The notes beneath the pieces are model-generated. The model was not told the DNA's origin and ran no database searches. It saw only the letters and a list, made by a program, of their open reading frames with translations. Position numbers and translations under genes: made by a program. This document shows positions 48,221 through 55,185 of a stretch of 56,483 nucleotides of DNA, in pieces. Location: IMG/VR virus record IMGVR_UViG_3300010966_000019, positions 1 to 56,483 of that record; one strand, 5' to 3'. Position 1 is the first letter of the stretch. Every line of letters begins with the position of its first letter. Source of the DNA: a virus.

Positions 48221-48377
48221 TCATATCCTCCACCTTTGTAACAACAAAGAACAACACAAACATAACCACCACACAAAGAAATCTAGCATGCTCAGTCCAC
48301 ACGGATGGGTTGTAATGCCATTGAACAAAGGCAGTGGTTAGGTAGCTGAAGAGGAAAGAGAAGAAGAGGTTGTTCAT
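48213..48377 (-). CDS. Small membrane protein upstream of integrase
   Basis: 54 residues from ATG 48377. Two hydrophobic segments: NNLFFSFLFSYLTTAFVQW and ARFLCVVVMFVLFFVVT. Overlaps the previous stop (ATG within TGA context at 48374-48377) and extends over the integrase start, carrying its ribosome binding site. Function unknown. Confidence 0.55.
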   Translation of the reverse strand: MNNLFFSFLFSYLTTAFVQWHYNPSVWTEHARFLCVVVMFVLFFVVTKVEDMNE

Positions 48378-48565
48378 TTGTCTCTCGCCTCCATCATCAT
48401 GTCAGCCATCTTGTAAGCCCTTGCAGGAATCTCTTCATCTTTAAGAACCCATCCACTACCAAGCATAGCTTGCATAGTCTTAGCTGCGAAGTAGTCACGC
48501 AAGGTCATGCCATCACTACCTAGTCCTGTATAGGGGAATGCTTGTTGCGGTTCAGTTTGTTCCAT
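48374..48565 (-). CDS. Conserved small phage protein (GMTLRDYFAAK)
   Basis: 63 residues from ATG 48565, six bases after AGGAGG; a start at 48571 would overlap this site. SDGMTLRDYFAAKTMQAML followed by ARAYKMADMMMEAR is a frequent pattern in proteobacterial phages. Function unknown. Overlaps the glycohydrolase end by 14 bases. Confidence 0.7.
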   Translation of the reverse strand: MEQTEPQQAFPYTGLGSDGMTLRDYFAAKTMQAMLGSGWVLKDEEIPARAYKMADMMMEARDK

Positions 48566-49394
48566 CGTCACCTCCTAGTGCATAAAGTTTTTCTGCCATA
48601 TTAATCAAGTTGTCTTTGTTTACTAGCTTGTCAAGCCATCTAGTGGGTATACCCTTCAGTCCATACTTACGCCCTGCCAACATACCAGTGACAGCACCAA
48701 CAGTGTCAGCGTCATAGCCCTTGTTCACTGCCATCACTAAAGCTTTCTCAAAGCTTGATGTTTCTTCAACACATTCCCATGCTGTGATGTAAGCGTGGTT
48801 GATTGTTCCCCTGCTACCATAGTCACGCTGATGACGGAGGTAGTCAAAGGCATCGTCCTTCTTACCTGACATAAGCTCAGTGACAAAGGCAGTGATGTAA
48901 TGCACAGTGTCTGTGTTGCCATGCGTCATCAATGACACAGCAATGCTCTGTGCCAAAGCATGAGGCATGCTGTTGTGATTGGCTAACACAATGGGAGCAA
49001 GTCGCATGATAGATCCATTACCACTGGAGCTATAGCTACAGCTACCTGCATAGGGATGTGTTGGTGTGATGCGGTCAATAGCTTCACTGCATGTCCTGCC
49101 AATGTCAAAGACATAGTTGCGAGTACCAAAGTGTCCTGTCTTCTTCCACATCTTGAAGTTCATGGCAATGGCTTCAGGATTGAAGCGCTTGCTAGTAATG
49201 TATGCATCAGCAATTGCTACAGCCATAGCGCCATCGTCTGTCCACTCACCAATGGCAGTGTCATGCACACCACCACCTTCCATCTCTGTCAATGTCTTCG
49301 TCATCTCATGTGGTCTAACAAATTCCAAGGGTGCACCCAGTGCATCACCAATGAACAGACCCATGAACATACCAATTGCTTTATCTTGATGCAT
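48552..49394 (-). CDS. ADP-ribosylglycohydrolase
   Basis: 280 residues of the DraG/ARH family. Metal and substrate motifs: GDALGAPLEF (16-25), WTDDG with T52-D53-D54, SSGNGSIMR (123-131) and GYDADTVGAVTG (D228, D230, T231). Removes ADP-ribose from proteins or other targets in the cytoplasm. In a phage this could undo host ADP-ribosylating defences or reverse the phage's own modification. See the giant virion protein for a possible matching transferase. RBS AGGATATTTA. Confidence 0.9.
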   Translation of the reverse strand: MHQDKAIGMFMGLFIGDALGAPLEFVRPHEMTKTLTEMEGGGVHDTAIGEWTDDGAMAVAIADAYITSKRFNPEAIAMNFKMWKKTGHFGTRNYVFDIGRTCSEAIDRITPTHPYAGSCSYSSSGNGSIMRLAPIVLANHNSMPHALAQSIAVSLMTHGNTDTVHYITAFVTELMSGKKDDAFDYLRHQRDYGSRGTINHAYITAWECVEETSSFEKALVMAVNKGYDADTVGAVTGMLAGRKYGLKGIPTRWLDKLVNKDNLINMAEKLYALGGDDGTN

Positions 49395-49585
49395 TAAATA
49401 TCCTGTGCTTCTAATACCATTTTGAAATGGAGTGGATCACCCATCTCATTAAACTGTGCTCTCAATGGTTCTAAGAACGCATCGAGATCTTTGTCAGTCA
49501 TTAAACAATTAAGTTCTATCTTGACCATGAATTCGTCACACTCTTTAGTGGTGTAACCCTTGACGATTGCTTTTGTATATAACAT
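49394..49585 (-). CDS. Small hypothetical protein
   Basis: 63 residues from ATG 49585, with AAGGA before it; the longer upstream reading has no ribosome binding site. YTKAIVKGYTTKECDEFMVKIELNCLMTDKDLDAFLEPLR: a strand then helix, cytoplasmic. Bases 49586-49698 upstream are non-coding with nothing recognised. Function unknown. Confidence 0.6.
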   Translation of the reverse strand: MLYTKAIVKGYTTKECDEFMVKIELNCLMTDKDLDAFLEPLRAQFNEMGDPLHFKMVLEAQDI

Positions 49586-49698
49586 ACATGTTCCTTTGTA
49601 TAGGTGGGGTACTCGCTGCGTCTGTTGGTACTGCACCTCATGAACTAAATCACTTGGCTGAGTGTCATCCAACAGCATCCGCTTTCCCCCGTTATCTC

Positions 49699-50541
49699 TT
49701 AAGCGAAGGCAATGTCTTCGGCAATGTTCCACAACTCTGAGTTGATGCGGATGTTTTCTTTCACGCTGTTAACAGGACGAGCCTTACGCATCACTCCTTC
49801 GGGGTGCTTGTTAGACAGGCTCTTAACAAATGCACTGCCACGGATAACACCTTCTTGAATGCGGTTGAACACAGTGAATGCATCCATGTAGTTGTCTTCG
49901 TAACGAGAGACATGCAACACATCAGCAATGGTTTTAGGTGTGGCATACACACCATTGGTCTGCTCTTCGAGCATGTCCCATCGTGTCTCAACACCACGCT
50001 TAGCCATCAGCACAGACTGATGTGGGTCAAGGGTAACACTACGCAACTTCTCAAGACGCTCCATCATGGTGGGCAATGTAGCCACAGTGTTACGAAGCAT
50101 CTCTTCAAAGCCACTCAGTGCCTTGCTGTGATAGATGCGAGACTGGAAACCATCACCTGCCACAATGCCATTGGAGCAGATGAAGCGGAAGCAACCTGCA
50201 AACAACTTCACAGAGCCTGAACCATCGTGAGAGTTGTACAAAATAATCTCAGGGCGAATGTCGCCAGTGCCAAAGTCAATGTCCCATGTCTTAGCGAAGG
50301 CTAACATGTGGGCTGAGTGAGCAGGGTTGAGGCTACGGCTACGCTTCTGTGCCGCTTGCACTGGAGCATATCCATAGTCTTGCATTACAGGGATGATGTC
50401 GCTTGTGTTGAGAGACACATAACGATCTGTCAACTTGTCAGACTTGGTTGTGCTGAAAGCAGCAGGGGCAAGCTGTTGAATACGCTCTGTTGTAAGAGCA
50501 GAGTTGTTTGCATTGCGAGAGAAGATTACATGTTTAGCCAT
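49699..50541 (-). CDS. DUF932 family protein
   Basis: 280 residues. YVSLNTSDIIPVMQDYGYAPVQAAQKRSR at the start, PEIILYNSHDGSGSVKLFAGCFRFICSNGIVAGD in the middle, and KTIADVLHVSRYEDNYMDAFTVFNRIQEGVIRG fit the DUF932 (phage/plasmid-like, YfjQ-like) family. Role unknown; often in mobile elements and phage early regions. Preceded by a palindromic TTCCTAAGGAA that carries its ribosome binding site and by a promoter candidate at 50588. Confidence 0.82.
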   Translation of the reverse strand: MAKHVIFSRNANNSALTTERIQQLAPAAFSTTKSDKLTDRYVSLNTSDIIPVMQDYGYAPVQAAQKRSRSLNPAHSAHMLAFAKTWDIDFGTGDIRPEIILYNSHDGSGSVKLFAGCFRFICSNGIVAGDGFQSRIYHSKALSGFEEMLRNTVATLPTMMERLEKLRSVTLDPHQSVLMAKRGVETRWDMLEEQTNGVYATPKTIADVLHVSRYEDNYMDAFTVFNRIQEGVIRGSAFVKSLSNKHPEGVMRKARPVNSVKENIRINSELWNIAEDIAFA

Positions 50542-50587
50542 GATGTTTCCTTAGGAAGAGTGAATGAGTGTCAGCAACTGACGAATA

Positions 50588-50618
50588 ATTATAACCACAA
50601 AAGAAGGGGCAGTGTCAA
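50588..50618 (-). promoter_or_regulatory. Candidate promoter for DUF932 gene
   Basis: On the minus strand TTGACA (50618-50613) lies in the loop of a terminator hairpin, with a TATAAT (50593-50588) 19 bases downstream. The spacer is long, so strength is uncertain. It would allow separate expression of the DUF932 gene and those beyond. Confidence 0.4.
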
Positions 50619-50624
50619 GCCCCT
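50605..50624 (-). terminator. Intrinsic terminator downstream of 50630 gene
   Basis: On the minus strand AGGGGC (50624-50619), 8-base loop, GCCCCT (50610-50605), followed by TCTTTTG. It starts six bases after the stop of the preceding gene. The loop holds the TTGACA of the promoter candidate. Confidence 0.65.
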
Positions 50625-50629
50625 ACAGA

Positions 50630-50848
50630 TTAGTCGGTCTTTTTAACCAACGGAATAACATCTACCCAAGCGGCTAGATGAATAGTATCTCCGAACATAT
50701 CTAGGCAGTAGCTATACATGCCATCGATGTGATCGAAGTAGAAGACAACGCCAGTGTTTGGCATTTGTATATAGCTCTTAGGCTTGACGGAAAACAGCGG
50801 TGTCACTGGTTGTTTGTCAAAGTCCCTGATGTCTACATCACTTAACAT
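50630..50848 (-). CDS. Small hypothetical protein
   Basis: 72 residues from ATG 50848. Beta-rich with aromatic residues (SYIQMPNTGVVFYFDHIDGMYSYCLDMFGDTIHLAAWVD). No clear family. Followed by a terminator. It overlaps the end of the gene at 50838. Function unknown. Confidence 0.6.
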   Translation of the reverse strand: MLSDVDIRDFDKQPVTPLFSVKPKSYIQMPNTGVVFYFDHIDGMYSYCLDMFGDTIHLAAWVDVIPLVKKTD

Positions 50849-51002
50849 ATGGGTAGAACCTTTCGTATTCTTGTTTAATAAACAATCGTTTTGTTTTCTG
50901 TCCTTCGGCATAGCCTAAGACATACATAGCATTTGTCCATTCCTTAGACAAGGGCAGACTACGCAAGCCATGAGCAAAGCCTAAGCTGTAGCTTACATCC
51001 AT
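50838..51002 (-). CDS. Small hypothetical protein
   Basis: 54 residues from ATG 51002. VSYSLGFAHGLRSLPLSKEWTNAMYVLGYAEGQ is a repeated GfahG/GyaeG pattern typical of short phage proteins related to the Rmf-like group. The ribosome binding site is weak, so coupling with the micro-ORF upstream (ends 50993) is plausible. Function unknown. Confidence 0.55.
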   Translation of the reverse strand: MDVSYSLGFAHGLRSLPLSKEWTNAMYVLGYAEGQKTKRLFIKQEYERFYPYVK

Positions 51003-51064
51003 ATCAGCACCATGCCTACAGCAAACAGCACAACAAACCAAGTGTACAAGGTTTCATCACTCAT
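50993..51064 (-). CDS. Possible 23-residue membrane micro-protein
   Basis: ATG 51064 gives 23 residues: a short polar start then one membrane span (WFVVLFAVGMVLIWM). It overlaps the upstream proline-rich ORF and the downstream gene. No good ribosome binding site precedes it, so it may be a leader for coupling or not translated. Confidence 0.35.
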   Translation of the reverse strand: MSDETLYTWFVVLFAVGMVLIWM

Positions 51065-51173
51065 GTCTAGGGATAGGTGGTGTGTTAGCAGGTAATGGAT
51101 GAGCAGGGAAAGGCCATGTTGGTGGCGGTGGAGGGGGTGCTTTAAGCATTGGCTGAGTCCTTTCGTTGTACAT
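51057..51173 (-). CDS. Possible proline-rich 38-residue protein
   Basis: ATG 51173 to TGA 51057. The sequence includes KAPPPPPPTWPFPAHPLPAN and PPIPRHE, nearly half proline. It starts inside the end of the gene at 51142. The ribosome binding site is poor, but similar proline-rich micro-proteins occur in phage early regions. Uncertain. Confidence 0.4.
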   Translation of the reverse strand: MYNERTQPMLKAPPPPPPTWPFPAHPLPANTPPIPRHE

Positions 51174-51309
51174 GTTTAGCTAACAACCACTTGTCACCTA
51201 AGTGCCTAATGCTTCGCACCCACTGCCGTTGGTTGTGTCGATTGATACGCTGATCAATACCCTGTGTGTTGAACAATTGTCTCACATGCTTTAGCATCTT
51301 TGTATTCAT
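51142..51309 (-). CDS. Conserved small basic phage protein
   Basis: 55 residues from ATG 51309 (AAGGAATGAA). KHVRQLFNTQGIDQRINRHNQRQWVRSIRHLGDKWLLAK is a pattern known from many proteobacterial phages. Strongly basic, helical; nucleic-acid binding is possible. Its ATG overlaps the previous gene end. Function unknown. Confidence 0.7.
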   Translation of the reverse strand: MNTKMLKHVRQLFNTQGIDQRINRHNQRQWVRSIRHLGDKWLLAKHVQRKDSANA

Positions 51310-51310
51310 T

Positions 51311-51508
51311 TCATTCCTTAACAATACGGAAGTTTCCAAAATCCACCTGCTCTTTGTTGGCAAAGAACAACCCATCGAGGTAGCGCTCCAGTGCCAGTGA
51401 AGCATCGTTCAATGTGTGGTAACGCTTAGGTTTGTAGTCACCACTGTCTGTCACATCAAACTCTAGACAGTGCCACTTGTCACGCAGTCTTGCTTGTATC
51501 TTGTACAT
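51311..51508 (-). CDS. Small hypothetical protein
   Basis: 65 residues from ATG 51508, eight bases after AAGG. MYKIQARLRDKWHCLEFDVTDSGDY, then ASLALERYLDGLFFANKEQVDFGNFRIVKE: a beta-beta-alpha-like layout. Overlaps the end of the upstream gene by 29 bases. Function unknown. Confidence 0.6.
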   Translation of the reverse strand: MYKIQARLRDKWHCLEFDVTDSGDYKPKRYHTLNDASLALERYLDGLFFANKEQVDFGNFRIVKE

Positions 51509-51776
51509 ATGCATACCTTTCATAAGAACGGATCTTGCTGTCACCATCGGTGTGTTTAGTGACCCACTTGATGGATACATTGTCAGAGTGTAAGCGTTGC
51601 AACAGCAACGACAAGTCACAGTCTTCCTCAAGGTAGACATTGTCTTTGTACTGGTAGCTGTAGCTGCTTACATCAGGGGCAATGCCCAAGTTCTCCAACA
51701 CCTTACGCTTCACCTTGCCCCATCCATGTCCTGCATCGGTGTATACAGTGATGGTGAATGTCTTCTGTTCTGTCAT
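51480..51776 (-). CDS. Hypothetical protein, 98 residues
   Basis: Starts at ATG 51776 with AAGGAAACCGC before it. TFTITVYTDAGHGWGKVKRKVLENLGI, then SYSYQYKDNVYLEEDCDLSLLLQRL is a familiar conserved pattern of short phage early proteins. Alpha/beta. Overlaps the preceding stop by four bases. Function unknown. Confidence 0.65.
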   Translation of the reverse strand: MTEQKTFTITVYTDAGHGWGKVKRKVLENLGIAPDVSSYSYQYKDNVYLEEDCDLSLLLQRLHSDNVSIKWVTKHTDGDSKIRSYERYAYVQDTSKTA

Positions 51777-51940
51777 GCGGTTTCCTTAATAATCTCAACA
51801 GCTTCCTTCACTGCCTGTCTGAATTCACGCTTAGTGCATTCACTAAAGTCTAGGAATGTACCCATTACATCTTGAATTTTAATTGCCTGTGACACAGTGC
51901 AACCTAGTTGATCAATGATCCATTGTGTATAGAGGTTCAT
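51773..51940 (-). CDS. Small helical protein
   Basis: 55 residues from ATG 51940 (AAGGAATTGAA). NLYTQWIIDQLGCTVSQAIKIQDVM then CTKREFRQAVKEAVEIIKE: helices only. Coupled to both neighbours by four-base overlaps. Function unknown. Confidence 0.6.
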   Translation of the reverse strand: MNLYTQWIIDQLGCTVSQAIKIQDVMGTFLDFSECTKREFRQAVKEAVEIIKETA

Positions 51941-52125
51941 TTCAATTCCTTCACAGGGACGATGTATCTATGCACCTCATCACCTTGTTTGTTATACACA
52001 TACAAGTGCAACACTGTGTTCTCCATGACGGAGTCAAGGTAGCACTCAACATATCCATTGTTCTTACCAATGTTAATCACTGTGGATTTAACAAAGTTAT
52101 CCAAGGTTTCTACTGTCAGTTTCAT
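51937..52125 (-). CDS. Small beta-rich protein
   Basis: 62 residues. MKLTVETLDNFVKSTVINIGKNNGYVECYLDS, then TVLHLYVYNKQGDEVHRYIVPVK, a compact beta sheet design. Joined to both neighbours by four-base overlaps. Function unknown. Confidence 0.6.
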   Translation of the reverse strand: MKLTVETLDNFVKSTVINIGKNNGYVECYLDSVMENTVLHLYVYNKQGDEVHRYIVPVKELK

Positions 52126-52742
52126 AGGTTGTTCTCAATAATGTATTCGGCATCGGCAATGTCTTTGTACAGGGTACTAATCCATGTGCCATCTTCGATG
52201 TATCGATTAGACGATTCAGTCAGTCGCTTAAGCACCCATCGAATGTCAGCCTTAGCACCCTTGGCAATGACAGGGAATTGCTCATGCCGTTCCATGCCTC
52301 GGATGAATGCATACCAAACCTTTGACTTGGGAGTGTAGAAGGTTGATGCAATTTCCTTACGCTCATACTTCTTTGTCATGTGGGGATGAACATAAGCATA
52401 GTGTCTACCGAAGGTGTAGGCTGTCTCTTCCTGCTTGGTGGTTGTCAGTCCTAAGATGACATCCCTTGCTTCATCGAGAGTGACCCATGTGTTATCACCA
52501 TTGGCATCACAAGCATAATCACCATTGGACATCTCCACCATGTAACCTTCGGTTGTTTTAACCTGTAATATTGCTTCAACAATTTCCCAATCACCTACAG
52601 TTCCCTGCTCCATTGGTATGAACTCACCACCATCCATGTTACTAGCTATCTCAATAGCTTCAGCATTACTGGTGGCTTCTACATATTCATAACAATATGT
52701 AGACATCTTAGCTATCACTTTATATCGCTTATTCGTAGTCAT
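52122..52742 (-). CDS. Hypothetical protein, two-part
   Basis: 206 residues from ATG 52742 (AGGAGCATGTG). N-terminal half YKVIAKMSTYCYEYVEATSNAEAIEIASNMDGGEFIP resembles small strand-helix domains of phage proteins. C-terminal half is more basic (RHYAYVHPHMTKKYERKEIASTF; KGAKADIRWVLKRLTES). Might be a fusion of two small early proteins. Function unknown. Confidence 0.6.
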   Translation of the reverse strand: MTTNKRYKVIAKMSTYCYEYVEATSNAEAIEIASNMDGGEFIPMEQGTVGDWEIVEAILQVKTTEGYMVEMSNGDYACDANGDNTWVTLDEARDVILGLTTTKQEETAYTFGRHYAYVHPHMTKKYERKEIASTFYTPKSKVWYAFIRGMERHEQFPVIAKGAKADIRWVLKRLTESSNRYIEDGTWISTLYKDIADAEYIIENNL

Positions 52743-53244
52743 CACATGCTCCTTCCATAACATCATGCAGTGCAACACCATACATCAGGTCATCAGCACT
52801 GTTCTCGAAAGCTTGGCGAGTGTCCTCAATCATTTCAATGATGTTCTCACTAGGATAGTCTTCGATCACCTCCCAAAGAATGATGTCGAAATCACCTGAG
52901 CAAAAAGAATCAAGCCCTATCACTTGAAGAACAGATGCATAGGACATGGTGTCAGGATAGTCAGACAGCCATTGCTCCAGTGCAAACCTCTCACTCACCT
53001 TCATCTTCACAGGGAAGTCAAGGTCAGCACTCACCATGTAGAAGCATCGTCCATCACGAAGCTTCACATAACAGTAGGGGTGAGTGTCAGTATCAACGGG
53101 ATCACTGCCCTGAGTGGCATCAACAAGGTCATCAGCCGTTAGGTAGATAACATCTACCAAAGTGTCATAGTTCTCGAAGCTCTTACCTGCAGGGACGGAC
53201 ATGCCTTCCTCTGCTAGGTCTGTTCTCATACGGATTGTTTGCAT
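52729..53244 (-). CDS. Acidic hypothetical protein, 171 residues
   Basis: ATG 53244, following a partial TCCT-GAA-AGGA hairpin with the ribosome binding site. Central TDTHPYCYVKLRDGRCFYMVSADLDFPVKMKV is beta-rich; the C-terminal part is acidic and helical. Acidic early phage proteins can mimic DNA, but no evidence beyond charge. Overlaps genes on both sides. Confidence 0.6.
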   Translation of the reverse strand: MQTIRMRTDLAEEGMSVPAGKSFENYDTLVDVIYLTADDLVDATQGSDPVDTDTHPYCYVKLRDGRCFYMVSADLDFPVKMKVSERFALEQWLSDYPDTMSYASVLQVIGLDSFCSGDFDIILWEVIEDYPSENIIEMIEDTRQAFENSADDLMYGVALHDVMEGACDDYE

Positions 53245-53438
53245 GGTGTGTTTCCTTTCAGGATTAGTTCTCGCTTAATGAAGGGCAGGTAAACTTTGTT
53301 ACCAAAGAATTGATGCTCAAACAATTGATCGTCAACGATCTTGTCTGAGTGTGCTCTTGCTGCTTTCAATGTCTTGAAAGAAGCAACAGGGCTAGTGCTA
53401 TTGGGATAGCACACAATGTATTTGAATCTGTATCTCAT
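53226..53438 (-). CDS. Small basic protein
   Basis: 70 residues from ATG 53438 (GGTGG before it). MRYRFKYIVCYPNSTSPVASFKTLKAARAHSDKIVDDQLF: strand then helix, a layout of short phage proteins. Its last codons read through the hairpin ahead of the next gene (ILKGN). Function unknown. Confidence 0.6.
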   Translation of the reverse strand: MRYRFKYIVCYPNSTSPVASFKTLKAARAHSDKIVDDQLFEHQFFGNKVYLPFIKRELILKGNTPCKQSV

Positions 53439-53442
53439 ATGC

Positions 53443-53823
53443 TTACCACCATGAGTCGTAGAACACTGCCTTGCCATCGGCAATGGCTTGCCTTGATAGC
53501 TTGACGAAGTCAGCCACACTCTCTAGGTCTTCCGGATATATACATGATGTATCACCGAAGAAGAACCCATTACGAGGCACTAGCTTGTTAGCACCAACAT
53601 CCATCTCCAGTCTGTCTAGATCTTTTAGATCAAGACGAACAGTGGTGCAATTGAAGCTGTCCTTAGCACCACCCTTAAGGCGGTAGAGATCCTCCATCCA
53701 ACCATGCAGAGCATTGAACTTACGCCAGTAGCTGATCTGCATAGCGTCATCAAGTGCCACATCAACAGTGGCATCACCTACGCTGTCAGCATTGACAGCA
53801 AATGCATACATATCAAGTCCCAT
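53443..53823 (-). CDS. MGLDMYA-type conserved protein
   Basis: 126 residues from ATG 53823 (AAGGAATAATT). MGLDMYAFAV, ISYWRKFNALHGWMEDLY, FNCTTVRLDLKDLDRLE and NGFFFGDTS form a known pattern in phages and bacteria that is sometimes mislabelled as phosphoglycerate kinase. Real function unknown. Start overlaps the end of the gene at 53813. Confidence 0.75.
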   Translation of the reverse strand: MGLDMYAFAVNADSVGDATVDVALDDAMQISYWRKFNALHGWMEDLYRLKGGAKDSFNCTTVRLDLKDLDRLEMDVGANKLVPRNGFFFGDTSCIYPEDLESVADFVKLSRQAIADGKAVFYDSWW

Positions 53824-53974
53824 AATTATTCCTTGGAAAGTTAATTGTTGAGTAATAAAAGTCGAGGATTTCATCCTCTGTCAGCTCGAAGTCTATGTCA
53901 CTGAGTGCCACAGCAATGCCAATGTCATAGTTGTTACGAGACAAGCCTGTCTCGAATATCAGAGGGGTCTTCAT
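53813..53974 (-). CDS. Small acidic protein
   Basis: 53 residues from ATG 53974 (AGGTGAC). MKTPLIFETGLSRNNYDIGIAVALSDIDFELTEDEILDFYY and a short tail. The final codons cover the ribosome binding site of the next gene, so translation is coupled. Function unknown. Confidence 0.55.
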   Translation of the reverse strand: MKTPLIFETGLSRNNYDIGIAVALSDIDFELTEDEILDFYYSTINFPRNNYGT

Positions 53975-53975
53975 G

Positions 53976-54119
53976 TCACCTACTGCAAACATGCATCACC
54001 ATCCTGTCCTCATCCACTGTCAGCCACACCTTTTTAGTGACAGTGTCATACACCACAATGTCACCGACATTGATAGGTGCTCCGGTCTTACAACAAATAC
54101 CCTTGTATTTGGCTTTCAT
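53976..54119 (-). CDS. Small zinc-ribbon-like protein
   Basis: 47 residues from ATG 54119. KYKGICCKTGAPINVGDIVVYD has the C..tGxxIxxGD pattern of small zinc-ribbon-like phage proteins; a further Cys lies near the end (HVCSR). Start overlaps the end of the upstream gene. Function unknown. Confidence 0.55.
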   Translation of the reverse strand: MKAKYKGICCKTGAPINVGDIVVYDTVTKKVWLTVDEDRMVMHVCSR

Positions 54120-54310
54120 GATGCGTTCCATGTTGACTCCCATTGTTGTTCTTCAATCCACCAAGTGCCATTGGTAACACACTCTTTCAGAGTGTCAGCA
54201 CAGCCAATATAAGCACCATCCTCCCTGTCGTTAAACAGTTCGTATATCTCAGCTTCGCTGTCCCACTTAGCCCACACCTCGTAGCCGTGTTTCTCTAAGA
54301 TCTTTTTCAT
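54116..54310 (-). CDS. Small acidic protein, Trp-rich
   Basis: 64 residues, RBS GAGGAGTTTTCC. KHGYEVWAKWDSEAEIYELFNDREDGAYIGCADTL: a two-strand, one-helix layout known in short phage proteins. Overlaps both neighbours by four bases. Function unknown. Confidence 0.65.
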   Translation of the reverse strand: MKKILEKHGYEVWAKWDSEAEIYELFNDREDGAYIGCADTLKECVTNGTWWIEEQQWESTWNAS

Positions 54311-54717
54311 GGAAAACTCCTCATGTAAATAACACCACGCTTGATGCCATCTGCCATCGGCATCACCTTCATTGCCACCACATCAGCCTTATCCACAGGT
54401 TGTTCAGTGGTTTTGTATACAAAGCTGTCATACTTATAAGGGTTATAAGTAACTTGCCTACCTACAATGCTGATGAAATCAAATTGATTGTCAGCCCTGT
54501 TAGTGCAGTAGTTAATCCAAGTGCCACTAACTCCTGCATGGACATTCTTACGCTTCTCTCGAAGCACTCGCTGTCGTCCCGCCTCAGACACCAACAGCTT
54601 GCATCCATCAAGCACCACAGTGTCACGATGGGCAATCACTCTACCCTTGTCAGCACCTTCCAAGGCTTTAATGCTGAAGCATTTCTTATGCAGGTTGAAA
54701 TAGACGAATACTCTCAT
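54307..54717 (-). CDS. Conserved early protein (MRVFVYFNLHKKCFSIKAL)
   Basis: 136 residues, RBS AGAGGTGACAGC. MRVFVYFNLHKKCFSIKALEGADKGRVIAHRD, then LVSEAGRQRVLREKRKNVHAGVSG is a pattern I recall from many proteobacterial phages. Basic, beta-rich. Function unknown; often in early regions. Joined by four-base overlaps to both sides. Confidence 0.7.
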   Translation of the reverse strand: MRVFVYFNLHKKCFSIKALEGADKGRVIAHRDTVVLDGCKLLVSEAGRQRVLREKRKNVHAGVSGTWINYCTNRADNQFDFISIVGRQVTYNPYKYDSFVYKTTEQPVDKADVVAMKVMPMADGIKRGVIYMRSFP

Positions 54718-54947
54718 GCTGTCACCTCTAATTCGTAAGATAAAATCTTAAACTCACCATTGCCATGAAGCATCAGTGCCTTCAAATCCTCTTCACCATC
54801 TACGAAGTAGAAGATGCGAGAATCAGGGACACCGAAACTATCAGTTTCATTCTCGTAATGCTCACCACCAAAGCTGAAGTATGCTCCCTCAATGGGAGTG
54901 TCTTCATCGTTAAACAGCACAGAAGCTGTAGCACCAATAACTTTCAT
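54714..54947 (-). CDS. Small acidic protein
   Basis: 77 residues from ATG 54947, four bases after the AGGAAA of a hairpin (54952-54966). MKVIGATASVLFNDEDTPIEGAYFSFGGEHYENETDSFGVP is beta-rich and acidic. Function unknown. Expression probably coupled to the micro-gene upstream, whose stop falls in the hairpin loop. Confidence 0.6.
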   Translation of the reverse strand: MKVIGATASVLFNDEDTPIEGAYFSFGGEHYENETDSFGVPDSRIFYFVDGEEDLKALMLHGNGEFKILSYELEVTA

Positions 54948-54951
54948 TGTG

Positions 54952-54966
54952 TTTCCTTTCAGGAAA
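54952..54966 (-). promoter_or_regulatory. Stop-RBS hairpin 1
   Basis: On the minus strand TTTCCT-GAA-AGGAAA: a perfect 6-bp stem, 3-base loop. The right arm is the ribosome binding site of the 54714 gene, and TGA at 54961-54959 is the stop of the 25-residue gene. The left arm can hide the binding site until a ribosome opens the stem. Confidence 0.6.
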
Positions 54967-55036
54967 AGAGGGTTAATAACCAAACCTTCACAGCAACAAA
55001 TGCTGCAAAGCAGAGCACACCTATTACATATTCCAT
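54959..55036 (-). CDS. 25-residue membrane micro-protein
   Basis: ATG 55036 to TGA 54959. One hydrophobic span (YVIGVLCFAAFVAVKVWLLTL). It has its own stop-RBS hairpin (55041-55054) in front and ends inside the next one, which supports translation. Small single-span phage proteins like this can alter host membrane enzymes; function not known. Confidence 0.55.
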   Translation of the reverse strand: MEYVIGVLCFAAFVAVKVWLLTLFS

Positions 55037-55040
55037 GTTA

Positions 55041-55054
55041 TTTCCTTTAGGAAA
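55041..55054 (-). promoter_or_regulatory. Stop-RBS hairpin 2
   Basis: Minus strand TTTCCT-AA-AGGAAA, 6-bp stem with 2-base loop. It carries the TAA stop (55049-55047) of the 45-residue gene and the ribosome binding site of the 25-residue gene. Confidence 0.6.
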
Positions 55055-55184
55055 GATGTTTAGCCCAACGCTTCTCTACCACCTTGTGCACCTCTTCCAG
55101 AGGACAAGCAAGCAGATCAGCCACTTCCTGACATGACAACCTTGTATTAGATAATACAAAGTTGATACGCTCATCAAGTGTCAT
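55047..55184 (-). CDS. 45-residue helix-turn-helix-like protein
   Basis: ATG 55184 to TAA 55047. DERINFVLSNTRLSCQEVADLLACPLEEVHKVVEKRW predicts three helices with the SCQEVADLLACPLEEV spacing of a helix-turn-helix. A short DNA-binding regulator is possible. Preceded by hairpin 3; its stop lies in hairpin 2. Confidence 0.55.
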   Translation of the reverse strand: MTLDERINFVLSNTRLSCQEVADLLACPLEEVHKVVEKRWAKHLS

Positions 55185-55185
55185 A

